Below, piece after piece: positions 1 to 11,367 of a DNA stretch of 64,000 nucleotides. The DNA comes from Thelonectria olida (Eukaryota > Ascomycota > Sordariomycetes > Hypocreales > Nectriaceae), in assembly GCA_020736575.1 (NCBI GenBank), contig JAGPYM010000009.1, positions 1-64,000 of the forward strand, in the 5' to 3' direction. Positions within the stretch are counted from its first letter, which is position 1. The number at the start of each line of letters is the position of its first letter. A program made the translations under genes and the position numbers. The notes below the pieces were generated by a model that ran no database searches, had not been told where the DNA came from, and worked only from the letters and a program-made list of their open reading frames with translations.

Positions 1-3000
1 ATATATTTATAAGCTAAAGTAATAGTTTATATATATAATTATAAATATTTAAAATAGATAATAAAGTTAAATTAGCTAATAAATATAATAATTAATACTT
101 TTAAATATTTAGGCCAGCTTATTATATAAAAAAAGAAATAGCCAGTTAGATAGGCATGTTTAACTATAATATATATAAGCTAGATAGTTACTAAATTAAA
201 ATAATAAATGCTATTAAGTAGAACCTTATCTTATAAAGCTATAATCTATTAAAAAAGTTTATACTAGTTGCCTTTTTAATAATTAAATTAAATAATTAGA
301 ATACTAATTTAATATATAAAAATAGCTAATATAATTAAAAGTAAAAAAGCTATAAATTTAAATAGTTAAAAATTTAAAAACTTATAATACTAACTAATTA
401 GTTTCTTTTTATTTATTAATAGTAAGTATTACTTATAATTTTAATTAAGCCCCTCTTTATTAACTAGTATAAAAAATACCTTATTATGCCTATTTTAAGC
501 TAGTAATTTCTTTCTAGTAAATTACTAATATAAGGGGAATAGTTATAATTAGTTAATATTAGGAAGATCCTTTTATTTTATAAATAATATAGCTAATTAA
601 AGACTTTAAAGTTCTTTATAATATTAGATTTTTAACTTTCTTTTAGAAAAATATTATTAATAAAAGTTAATAAAGTTTAAAAAGGAAAAATAAGAGAATA
701 TAATAAAGGAAAAACACTTAAACTTAAGGACTCTAATAGGTAAGCCTAAGGTATAAAAATATTAAATAGTATAATAGTAAATATTTATACTTATAAATAG
801 CTATTATACTAACTATTATTTATTTATATATTTTCTTCTTTTTTATTTTTTTCTTTCCTTTTATTAATTTCACTTTTCCTTTTCTTTTATAAAGCTCTTA
901 TTAGTAGTTAAGCTATTTTATTATTATATTTTACCTCTCTTATTAATTAATCTTTACTAACTTACTAAACCTATATATAGCTAACTTATATATATTTAAA
1001 AACTCCTAAACTAATTAATAAAGCTAATTAGAAGCTATATTTACTATAATATTTAAAATCTAATAGACTAATATCTAGCTAGAAGAAATAGCAGTTTATT
1101 TTTTAAAATACAAGTTTAAAGTAAAAATAATATCTTCCTCCTTATAATATAACTAAATCTTTTATATATAAGACTATTTTTAAAATATATAGTCTCTAGC
1201 TTTTATAATATTATTTAAAAGACAATTAGAACTATTAGAACCCTTTTATATAATTAGGCTTAATATTTATAATAAGCTCCCTAATAATTACTATTATAAT
1301 ATTATACTTAGAGTTTCTTTTATAATTAGTAGTATTACTAACTAGTTAAATTAGAGGATTATACTAATTAAATCTAGGGCTTTATAAGGTCCTTATATAA
1401 TAATATATAAGCTACTAACTTTTAGCTTATATTTATATTAATTATTATTATATATAGTATTTTTAATATTATTACTATTATATAAGATACTTTATAAATT
1501 AATTTAAATTTATTATTTAAACTATTAAAACTTATTTATAATATTAATTAAATAGAGTCTTTTAAATTAGAAAGAAAGTTATTACCTATTAAAAAATACT
1601 TTTTAATTTTTAACTCTATTATATTTAATTATTACTTTAAAAATAAGTGCTTTTTTACTAGCTTTATTAATTATAATTCTAACTACTAGACTAGCTTTAT
1701 TTTTAATAGAAAGTAAGCAACCCTTATATATTTTAATAGCTAGACTTATAATAGAGTTAAATATCTATAATAATATGCCTAGTATTTAGGGAGGCCCTTA
1801 TAAAAATTGTCTTTCTTATAGTTTAATTATTTTAAAATGCCTATTATATTATAAGCTAATAATTATAAATAAATATATCTATCTTTTCTCCTTTTACTAA
1901 TATTTATATAACCTAATTAAAGTTAGCTATAATTAATTACTAATATATATATGCCTTATATTATTAAAATTAATAGCTAGTAGTAGCTAGTAAAAAATAA
2001 GTTTATTTTATAATTTTAAGACTGGTTTTAATATTAAAGTATAATAATAAGGGCCTAATTAAATAAGACTTTAATAATATAAATAGCTTTTTTAAAGTCC
2101 TTATTTTTAAAAAGCTTAAAGTTTAGATTTTTTTATTTTAAACTTAATAGTATTAAAACTATTTAAAAGGTTTAGCTAAGACTAATTATAAGCAGACTTA
2201 TACTTAATATATATAATAATATTAGAAACTTATATACTAGCTTAATAGCTAGTAATAAATTAAGTTTCCTAATTAATTAATTTATATATATTAGTAATAT
2301 AATAGAAATATTTAAATTAATCTAAATATACTACTAATTTAAATATTATTTTTAATAAATAATAGTATTTAAGTTTTTACTTATAAGCTACCTTTTACTA
2401 TTTAATAGTATTAGCTTATAAGAGGAATTATATACTTTAATAGCTTATTAGATTTTAAATATAAAGTATTTTATTAAATAACTTAAAAGACACTTTAATA
2501 ATTATAAAAAAGCAAACTAAGTTATTAATATTAATACTATATAGTTTAATATTATTATAAAAAATGACCTCTTTCTAATTTACTAACTTCCCCTACTAAT
2601 AAGATTATACTATTATTTAAAGGAATTATAGCTATTAATAGAGCTAGATATATTAATATAATAAATAATATTATCTTTAATATAAAAATTAAATTAATTA
2701 AATAGTTTTAAATATTTTATAAAAAAATAACTAAAAAACTTACTAATTATATTAAATTACCTATTATTATAAATAGGTCATTTAGTATATTAAATAATCT
2801 AATATATATATTTTATATATACCTACTAATATAATTAATTTAATACTTAAGTAAATATTTATAATATAATTAGTTTATAATAGGCTATAATTTTATTAGT
2901 AAAAAGTAAAAGTTTATAAGGATATTTAAATATAAAAATATTAAAATTAATAAGACTAATTTATAAATTAAAAATAGTATACTAGAAAGATATAAATAGA

Positions 3001-4267
3001 ATTAAAACTAAAGGACTAATATAATTAGATATATTTATAAAAGCTATTTATAAAAAATGCTTTAATACTAATATAAAAGATATAAGTCTTAAGGCAGATA
3101 GTCTTTTATAGGAGGTATATAATAGGACTTTAAGCTACCTCTATTTAAAATAAAACTAGAGGAAATTACTATTTTAAAATAAGCCACTAGTATAGTAAAT
3201 TTAATTAGCTGCCCTATATAAGAAATAAAGGTATTTTTAAGGAATCCAAACTGTTTAAAATATTAGAAATTAAGATTTAATAAGCTTTTTATAATAAGAA
3301 TTAAAAGTTATTTTTTTAATATTTTATTATATAGTTAATTATTTAATACTCTTTCTAATAATATATCTTTTAAACTAAAGTTTATTAGTATCTTTTAATT
3401 TAAAATAATATAAAGTAACCCTTTAAATACTATTTTTTTAACCCTTTTTATTTTATTTAGGGTTATTAGTTAGTTTTTTAGCCTCCCTTACTTTTTATAT
3501 TACTAAAAATTTATAATTCCTTTTATTAGATATTTTATTTATTTTATTAGTTAATCTTCCTTATATATAACTATTATATTATTGTAAAATTAAAAATATT
3601 TTCCTTAAAAATATTAAATTTATAGTTTTTTAAGTATTTCTTATTATATAGTCTTATAAGATATTTTTTTAAAGTTTTTATATTTAAGTAATTTAGTTTT
3701 AAATGCTAGTTATATAATTTTATAATTATAATCTTATTTTTATTAGAGTTTTTCTTTTTATTTATAATTATAAGAGTTTTTATAATTAAAATATTTTCTT
3801 TAAAAATCTTTATATTTTTATAGTTAATTATATATAATAGAATATAATATAACTTTTACTTAAGAAAACTTATAATAATAATTCTTTTATTTTTAATTAG
3901 AGAAATATTATTTCTTTTAATATAATAGTTAATATTAGTTAAAGCTAACTAATTTATAATATTTACCCCTAATTTAAAAATATATATAACATTTTTAATA
4001 TAGTATTTTTCTTTATTATTAGGGAATTTTATATATAAATTCCCAGTTCCTTTTATATTTATATTATAAGCATTTTCCTAAGAAACTTCTTTATTTATAA
4101 GTTTATAATTTACTAAAAATTCTTTATTTTTTATAATATAAATTATAACACTTATATTATATATAAAGTGAATTAAATTCTTATTTTATTATTTTCCTTA
4201 GTTATATATATTATTTGTAATATTTTATATTTTCTATAGCTAGCCCTATTTTATATTATTTACAGGG

Positions 4268-4645
4268 GGAAAACCTCTAGCTTTTAAGCGCGTATAAAAT
4301 TAAACGCCCCTATAAGCAATTAGCTATAGCATGCAGCCATATAATTAACTAACTAATAGCTAATATAATATAACTCGGCCTTTAAAACTAGCTTTTAGCT
4401 CTTATAATAGTAGGAAATCTACTAATTATACCTAATTATTTGCATACTAATATAGTATAAGCCAATTAGAAAGCCCTTTTATAGGTGGCCTAGGAGTATT
4501 ATAGAGTTTGCTTGCACTTAACTGGCTACTAGCTGCTAGAATTAAACTAACTACAGTTTTTTTTATTCCTAACCTAGGTTCCCAATCTGAGAGGTTCAGC
4601 TTAACTGCGACTAGAGACATGCTACTACGCCCTAAGCCAGGTTAG
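4268..4645. mobile_element. GC-richer island in the AT block, possibly an LTR remnant
   Basis: This is a stretch of roughly 380 bases with clearly more G and C than its surroundings. It lies just downstream of the decayed gag in the direction of gag transcription (minus strand). On the minus strand it contains a TATA-box-like TATAAAAGGG near 4478-4487. A 3' LTR with a promoter-like U3 directly after a truncated gag would explain the position and the TATA box. That is inference: no target-site duplication, second LTR or TG..CA ends were established. Confidence 0.3.
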
Positions 4646-4731
4646 TTATATATATATTATTCTATTTAAAAATAGAAATAATATATTTTAAATCCTTCTT
4701 TATAATTTCTATAGGAATATTAGTATTTTTA

Positions 4732-5703
4732 TTATATAAAAAATATATATATAAGGGGTTATTTACCTTTATATTTTTTATATTTATATTTATAAGGTTA
4801 GAAGCTTTTAAAAGGGTTGATTTTTTATTTTTAAGCTTTATAACTTCTCTTATTAGTTTATTTAATAAGCTAGAATTAGTATTAGGGTTTCTAATAGTTA
4901 GGAGCAGTTTTTCCTACTTTTTATCCCTATTCTCTCTTGCCTTATTAGAAAGGGAGTTCTTAGCTGCTTTAGCTTCTTTCTTTTTAGCTTTTAAATTAGA
5001 AATCTAATTTTTTAGAGCTTTAGTTAAATAAAGGAAAAAACAGTCCTTAGAAATATGCCCTTTCTTCTTATAATTAGTACATTTTATACTAATTTTCTTA
5101 GCTTTCTATAGTTTTTTAAACTATATAAATACTAAAGTTTCTAATTAGTTTTCTATTCTTTTAGCCTTATTAACTAGTAAAAGAAATAAAGATTTTAAAA
5201 TATAAGTATTAGAGTTATTTTTTAAAGTTTAAAAGATATTAGTTATATAGCTAGAGAAGCTTTTATTTAAACTATATAAAATCTAGGTTATAATAACTTT
5301 TTTAGGGATTTTTATATCCTTAAAAGTTAATTTATTAGAAAGTTTTTTAATTTTATTAAGAAATTCTTCTATTAACTAATTTTAAAAGTATATATTAAAG
5401 AATTCCCTAATTAAAAGGAATTTACTTATAAAACTAAAGGAATTATAAAAGTCTTTTAATAAATCCCAAGTTAATTTAATATTCTTAATATACTTAATTT
5501 ATAATATAAGTCTATTTTCTAATAGGAGGTTAATATTTACTAGTACTTCTATTAATTTTATATAATTTTTAATAGAAATAGCACTTATAAGTTTTTCCTT
5601 AATTAGGAAAGCTTTAACTTAAATAGCCTAAGTAATATAATTTTTACTACCCTTTAATTTAAAGATTTTAAACTTATTTCCAGATCCTATGATAATTAGT
5701 TAG
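4732..5703 (-). pseudogene. Decayed Ty1/copia-type Gag with zinc knuckle
   Basis: One minus-strand frame can be read for about 320 codons, interrupted only by a handful of TAG/TAA codons of the kind RIP makes from TGG and CAG. The conceptual protein has the layout of copia Gag. The N-terminal part has the LkGs-NY-W pattern near 5640, followed by the aromatic- and leucine-rich UBN2-like region around 5300-5480. A C-terminal zinc knuckle at 5040-5081 reads C-x2-Y-x4-H-x4-C. The second Cys has become Tyr, a TGT to TAT change expected from RIP. A Lys-rich tail ends at a TAA at 4732. No protease, integrase, RT or RNase H was recognisable downstream, so the element is truncated or mutated beyond recognition. 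Confidence 0.7.
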
Positions 5704-8131
5704 CTGAAAAAATACTAAAATAGGGTTTTTATAAATATTCTTTATTAGAAGAAGATGCTTAAAAAAGCTAGTATATTAATCTAGTAGGATTAAGTAGTAT
5801 AATTAAATAGCTTAAAGAGTAGGCTTTTTAATAGTATAAGTCTTCAATTAAAATATTAAGAATTAAAAGAGATATTAATATTAATATAAAAATTAAGGAG
5901 TATAGTATATTAAGGAGGATTATTTGGGCTATAATTAGAGGATTATTAAAATAATATAACTGTTAGAAAGGCAGTATAAGGGATTATTAAGTGAAAAATA
6001 AATATAATTAGTTGGCAGTTATTAAGAAATTAAGGAGTGTTAATAGAGGTTTTTAAATAGTAAATAGTAAGAAAAGGTAAAATAATAGTAAAATTAGAGA
6101 AATTAGAATATTTAAAATTAAGCTAATAAAATTAGAGAAAAGAGTATTAAAATGCTCCTTATAAGCTACTAAGTGTAAAACCCAGGCTTATAACTTATAA
6201 AAGCTAGAACTATAATAGAAAATAAAGGTTAGAAGCTTTAGGAGCAAATGGAAGAATAGGAGTAAAAATATCTAAATTCTAATTAGATATTTAAATTAGT
6301 AAATTAAGGAGTTATAAAAATATAAAAAAGTTCTAATTAGTTAAATATTTATTATAAATATTAATAATTAGATTAGATTAAATAAGGGAAGGAAAACCCT
6401 TATTTTTATATATAATATATTAGGTCCTATTAGCCCTAAATAAAAATATATATATTAAATAAAACTCTATTATTCTTTTATTTAATAGTATTTAAAATGC
6501 TTATATAAGTGTATTCTTTTTATTTAAATAGTTAATTAAAAGTGGAAGATTTAAAAGGTATATTAGATTATTATATATTTTAATACCTTTTCTATTTAGG
6601 ATTATATGCTTATTAGGGCGGATATTACCTATTAGGTAAAAATAGTATATACTAGTAGTCTATCTTTTAATTTGGAAATAAGTAAATATTTTAAATAAAA
6701 ATATAACTAATAAGTATATAAGGTAAAAATATATTATTATAATCTTATATTTTTATAAATTTAATAATAAATTTATTTTTTAATAGGTAAAGTATATTTA
6801 AGTTATTTATTTTATATATTTAGCTTATATAAAGACTAGCTTTATAAAATTTAAATAAAAAGTTAAAAACTTTGTAAAATAAAAATTATATATTTTTTAT
6901 AATTTTAATTAGTGTTTACTTAAGTTTTTATAATTTATTTTAATAATTTTAACTTATTTCTTTTAATTATTTAATTTATTTATTTTTATATTTAAATTTT
7001 ATTTATAATATAATAGAAATTTAAAACTTTTAACTTTTAACTAGTTTAACTATTTAATTACATAGCTATTATATAATTTAGCTTTTTATTTTAAATAGAA
7101 ATAAAAGGAGCTCTATTTTTTATAATAAAATTAAAAAAAATATACTATTTTATTTCTTATAATTTAACTCGGGCTATAGCCCGGAACTTAAATTTTAATA
7201 TTTTAAATTATTATATTTAATTTATTTAATTTAAACTAATCTTTTTCTTTCCTTTTAACCTAACTAACCTATCCTTTTAATTCAATTTAACTAGCTCTTT
7301 TAAATAAATATTTTCTTTTTAACCTTTTAAGTTATTAACTTATTTATTTATTTTTAATAGCTTGCTCCTTTCTATTAAAATAGTTATAACTAATTATAAA
7401 TAAAAGGTAATTTTGTTTAGGTTTCTATTTTTCTACTTTTTAGTTAATTACTTTTTATAATTACTTTTATTTAAAATTAAATTATATTATTACTCTTACT
7501 ATTAAACTAAAAAGGAGTATTAAACCTAATAAATAAGTAGTTTTAATAGTAAGTATTAGTAGTATAATAGTAATAGTAAGTTTTTAATAAAAAAATATAT
7601 TAATAAAAATAGAGGATTTTTATTAAAAGTTAATAAAAATTAGATACTTTAAGCTTTTATTAAATTAAATTATTTAAATTTAAAAGAAAAGCTTAAAACT
7701 TTTAAAAATAAATATTATACCTTTTTTATAATTTTTATTAAGTTTTTCCCTAGTTTTTATAATTTATTTTAATAATTTAAACCTATTTTCTTTTAATTAT
7801 TTAATTTATTTATTTTTTTATATATGTTTTATTTATAATTATAACTAATTATAAATAAGAGCTAAATTCTTTTTAAATTTTATTATTTTAGTTTTTACTT
7901 ATTTACTTTTTATAATTACTTTTATTAAAAGTTAAGTTATATTAATACACTTACTATTAAATAAATATAAAGTTATTATTTATATTATTTTTATAACTAG
8001 TAATTTTTATTATTATACTAACTCTTTTATATATTTTTCTATTTAATTGCCTTACTTATTTCTATTAGCTTAATTACTTTTAAACCCATTTAACTTATTT
8101 TTAAACTTTCTTTTTTATTTAACCCTTTTAG

Positions 8132-8153
8132 CCCCCCCCCCCCCCCCCCCCCC
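8132..8153. repeat. 22-base C homopolymer
   Basis: There are twenty-two consecutive C residues on the plus strand inside otherwise TA-dominated DNA. CpC is not the preferred RIP substrate, so a C tract can survive where CpA has been erased. Homopolymer length is also prone to sequencing error. Confidence 0.9.
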
Positions 8154-8299
8154 AACTTTTTAACCCTTATATCCACTTGCTTATTTAACTTACTTTTTAT
8201 TTTTAAATTTTTCCTTTATAGCCTTTTAAGCAACTATTTAAATTATTACTACTATATATAATAGCTTTTAAAACTATAGCTTTAAGTTTTTATTTATTA

Positions 8300-8400
8300 A
8301 AATAAGCCTAGTATTAGCATATAATAAAGGTTAATATAAGTAAAACCTAGTATTGTCTTTATTATAATAAGCTTTTTTATAAGGTTTATAATATAGCTTT
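8300..8400 (-). repeat. RIP-decayed repeat family, copy 1 (inverted)
   Basis: This segment resembles the reverse complement of the unit at 8683-8850, sharing the internal run that includes CATATAATAAAGG and the TTATTATAATAAGC block. It is the most degraded of four visible copies and only part of the unit is recognisable. Confidence 0.5.
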
Positions 8401-8682
8401 AAGTTATACCCTTATATTTTTTTAAAAAAATAATTAGTTATTTTAATTAAGTTTATTATTTTATACTTAATTTAAAAGGCAATTAAATTAGCTAACTTTC
8501 CTATTAAAAAATTTAAAATTATTTTTTTATAAATTTTATTTTTTAATTAAAATATAATAGCTTAAAAGAACTAAGTTAATCTTTTATAATACTTTTAATA
8601 GTATATTTATATTAGCTAATATAAAAATATTAAAGAGTTATAATTATTTAAAATAAATAGAAAGGTACTTTTATATTAGAGG

Positions 8683-8850
8683 CCTAAAATAAAGTTCCTT
8701 AAGTAAGGTTTACTTAAGAGGAACTTTTATTTTAATACTAATTATAAGCCCTATTAAAAAGCTTATTATAATAAATATATAGCTAGGGTTTAGCTTATAT
8801 TAACCTTTATTATATGTTTAAATTATTAGCTTTTTTAATAATAATAATTA
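8683..8850 (+). repeat. RIP-decayed repeat family, copy 2
   Basis: This copy starts around TAAAATAAAGTTCCTTAAG and runs into GCTTTTTTAATAATAATAA. It matches the copy at 9058-9226 in the same orientation and the copy at 9292-9472 in reverse. Differences are mostly C/T and G/A, as expected after RIP. Confidence 0.75.
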
Positions 8851-9057
8851 TTTAAAATACTTTTTAAGCTTTCTAATTAAATAAATATATTTAAAAAAAT
8901 CTATATAACCTAATAAATATTAAGCTGTAATATTAATATTATTTTTTAAATTATAATTTATTTAATTAATAGGAAGTTAGCTATATTAAGTTATATATTA
9001 TATAATTAGTTAAATTATATAAATTAAAGTTAAAAAAAAGTAATTCTTTAATATTAA

Positions 9058-9226
9058 AAGCTTAAAATAAGGTTCTTTAAATAAGGTTTATTTAATAAGG
9101 ATTTTTATTTAAAAACTAATTATAAACCCTTTAAATAAGCTTATTATAATATATATAAGGCTAGGGTTTAGCCTATATTAACCTCTATTATATACTTAAA
9201 TTATTAGCTTTTTTAATAATAATATT
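9058..9226 (+). repeat. RIP-decayed repeat family, copy 3
   Basis: Direct repeat of 8683-8850 and left arm of a close inverted pair with 9292-9472; the two arms are separated by only about 65 bases and could form a long hairpin. Confidence 0.75.
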
Positions 9227-9291
9227 AACTACTTTTATAAAAAGTGTTTATTTTTTTAAAATAGTAAGAGTTATCTAGTTTTACTCCTTTT

Positions 9292-9472
9292 ATAATCCTT
9301 TTATTATTATTAAAAAAGCTAATAATCTAGGCATATAATAGAGGTTAATATAGGCTAAACTCTTGCCTTATATCTATTATAATAAGCTTTTTAATAGGGC
9401 TTACAATTAGTCTTAAAATAAAAGTCCCTACTAAGTAAACCTTACTTACGGAACCTTATTCCGTTGCAATCT
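9292..9472 (-). repeat. RIP-decayed repeat family, copy 4 (inverted, best preserved)
   Basis: The reverse complement of this segment matches copies 2 and 3 over about 170 bases. It keeps more C and G than they do, including the near-palindromic stretch AAGTAAACCTTACTT at about 9435. It forms the border between AT desert and normal DNA, so it may mark the outer terminus of the element. Confidence 0.75.
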
Positions 9473-9475
9473 TTT

Positions 9476-9909
9476 TATATTTATATTTTTTAGTAGTTTT
9501 ATAAATTATAACTAATTGTATTTTCTAATTGGAGTCTATTAACTGCTTTCACACTTACTCCCTCTCTCCAAGCCTTAACAGTGTCGCGTAAGATATGAGT
9601 ACGATGGCCTGACAGGTTGGTCATACAATATAAAATTCTCTTTAATACTTTTTGACTCTTTTCCATAGTTCCGACCCAGGGATCGAAGGCATATCACACG
9701 GTCCCATAAGCCGATACAAGAGGGGGGATTTGTCATCTCTTAACTCTTCTCGCTACAAGTAGCCACTTCAGCCCTTGAACAATCAGCGATCTCTTCCCCA
9801 GGCTGCACCGACCTCCAAAGCAGGCGATTATGCTCCGACACTGGTTCTGTTTATGTCCCAACTACCTCGGCAAACTTAACAGTCGGGCGATTCCTTTGCT
9901 AACACCGTT
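9476..9909. other. Intergenic, nothing recognised
   Basis: Composition is normal from about 9540 onward. No coding region, tRNA or regulatory site could be supported. Confidence 0.6.
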
Positions 9910-11367
9910 CTAGTCGACGCCTCCTTCGTCTGTTGGCGGCATTCTCTGGTTTTCTGGAGTTGGCGGCAGTCTTTGCGTCCCGAGAGTCGGCGCCAGTCTA
10001 TGTGTTCCGAGGGTTGGCGCCAGTCTCTGGTGTCTTAGTGTTGGTGGGAGTCTCTGGGTCCCGAGAGTTGCCTCTTTCTGCTGCTCTGTGGCAGCAGCAC
10101 CGTTTTTTTCTTTGCTGGAACGCCCACGTTCCACCTTCCGACCCTCCCGCTTCTCTCCTCGCTTTTTCTCTTCCTCGAGTTGTTGACGAGAAGCCTTTCG
10201 TGCAGCTCGCCGAGCCTTTTCCTTCTCCTTCTCCTTCTCCTTTTCCTTCTCCTTCTCCTTTTCCTTCTCCCTCTCCTTTCCCTTCTCCTTCTCCTTCTCC
10301 TCCTCTGCTTGTTTCTTCTCTTCCCTGGGTTGCTGGCTCGCAGCCCTTGGTGACGCTCGTGAAGCTTCTCTGTCCTTGTGTCGTTGCTTTTTACTCTCCT
10401 CTTCCAGTTGGCTTTTATCTCGAGTGTGGCGTCTTTCTTTATTTGCACGTTCAGGATTACCGTCCTTCACGGCGGCAATGGGGGCCTTTCGCTCCTTGTG
10501 TAGACTCCGGCGTTCCGCCCTTCGAGCCTCCCGCTCCTCTGCTTGCCTCTTCTCTTCCTCAGGTCGCTGGCGAGCAGTCCTTCGTGAAGCTCGTGAAGGC
10601 TCACTACTCTTATGGTGTCGCCTTTCACTGTCCCTTCGAGTACGCCCTTTTTCGTTCTCTGCATGCTCAGGGTCGCGGTGCTTTGTGGGGGTAGAAGCCG
10701 TTCGCTCCTTGTGTAGACTCCGACGTTCTCTCCGAGGCTTCCGCCCCTCCTCTGCTTGCCTCTCCTCTTCTTCAAATTGACGGACAGCCCTTGGTTCGGC
10801 CCGTCGTGCCTCTCTGTCCTCGTGTTTCTGCCCTTCGTTCTCTCCTTCACGTCGTCGGTGTCGCCTGTGTCGGCTATGTCGGCTTGTATCTCGGGTATGG
10901 CGTTCTTCTTTACCTGCACGCCCACGATCATCGTGCTCTTCGGGTAGACGCTGGTGTTTCGCTCTCAAAGCGTCTCGCTCCTCTGTCTCGTCCTTGTGGT
11001 GGTGACGACTAGGCCTCCATTTACTTCGCAAAGACTGTCCATCCTCCTGTTTCTGCCCTATGTGGTCTTTGGTGAGTCGTCGCCACCATGTGGGCCGGCG
11101 TTCATCTCCGGCACGGCGCGCTTCTTTTTCTGCTCGCCCAGGATCATCGCGTTCCGCGACGGCAGCTTCACTCTCGACCCGTGTTGGCCCGCGTACGGCA
11201 CGCCTTGCGTCCTTAACAGCGGGGGGTTGAATGCAGTCAACCGTGTTTTGAGAAGTATCGCTTTCAGAAGAATCATCCGAGAAAATCTCCCAATCCGACA
11301 CGTCACGGGCTACCGGAGTCTCGGCTGTTGCAACCCCTGGACCTTGAACACCGCCTTGCTGAGCCAT
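9910..11367 (-). CDS. Highly charged Glu/Lys/Arg-rich repeat protein, function unknown
   Basis: A single open frame of 485 codons begins at an ATG (11365-11367). The frame is open further upstream, but only non-ATG codons are available there. The N-terminal 60 residues are ordinary and end in an acidic Asp/Ser patch. The rest is extremely rich in Arg, Lys and Glu. Diverged copies of a segment of roughly 70 residues recur, marked by the shared RRSLHKER motif, and a Lys-Glu dipeptide run is encoded at about 10210-10310. The C-terminus carries about four copies of a unit resembling LGTQRLPPT. The composition predicts long single helices or disorder. No enzymatic domain is visible. The gene sits directly beside the RIP block. 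It is probably a real gene because the frame stays open across the repeats, but low-complexity sequence can keep frames open by itself. Confidence 0.55.
   Translation of the reverse strand: MAQQGGVQGPGVATAETPVARDVSDWEIFSDDSSESDTSQNTVDCIQPPAVKDARRAVRGPTRVESEAAVAERDDPGRAEKEARRAGDERRPTWWRRLTKDHIGQKQEDGQSLRSKWRPSRHHHKDETEERDALRAKHQRLPEEHDDRGRAGKEERHTRDTSRHSRHRRHRRREGENEGQKHEDREARRAEPRAVRQFEEEERQAEEGRKPRRERRSLHKERTASTPTKHRDPEHAENEKGRTRRDSERRHHKSSEPSRASRRTARQRPEEEKRQAEEREARRAERRSLHKERKAPIAAVKDGNPERANKERRHTRDKSQLEEESKKQRHKDREASRASPRAASQQPREEKKQAEEEKEKEKGKEREKEKEKEKEKEKEKEKEKARRAARKASRQQLEEEKKRGEKREGRKVERGRSSKEKNGAAATEQQKEATLGTQRLPPTLRHQRLAPTLGTHRLAPTLGTQRLPPTPENQRMPPTDEGGVD

Larger units (their letters stand above)
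1..9475. repeat. AT-rich RIP-degraded repeat block
   Basis: The block is almost entirely A and T, with TA steps everywhere and stop codons in all frames. It ends abruptly near 9475, where ordinary composition begins. This is the known outcome of repeat-induced point mutation, which turns CpA into TpA in duplicated DNA of Pezizomycotina. Inside it are a decayed copia-type gag (4732-5703), a GC-richer island (4268-4645), a C homopolymer (8132-8153) and a family of inverted and direct repeats (8300-9472). Two further direct repeat pairs are visible: about 6925-7003 with 7752-7826, and about 7385-7500 with 7850-7970. Outside the gag I could not identify any coding domain on either strand; RT or integrase motifs were looked for and not recognised. 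Confidence 0.9.

Noticed and set aside
1..4260. Possible pol (RT or integrase) of the copia element on the minus strand
   Set aside because: Several stretches have few stops, but no RT, integrase or RNase H motif could be matched confidently after RIP decay.
9660..9725. tRNA-like B-box (TTCGATCCC on the minus strand)
   Set aside because: The flanking bases cannot form a T-arm stem and no acceptor stem or A-box was found.
9933..10694. 253-codon plus-strand open frame rich in Pro, Ser and Phe
   Set aside because: It begins at TTG and is the antisense of the Lys/Glu-rich repeat gene; the CTT/TCC repeats keep the frame open mechanically.
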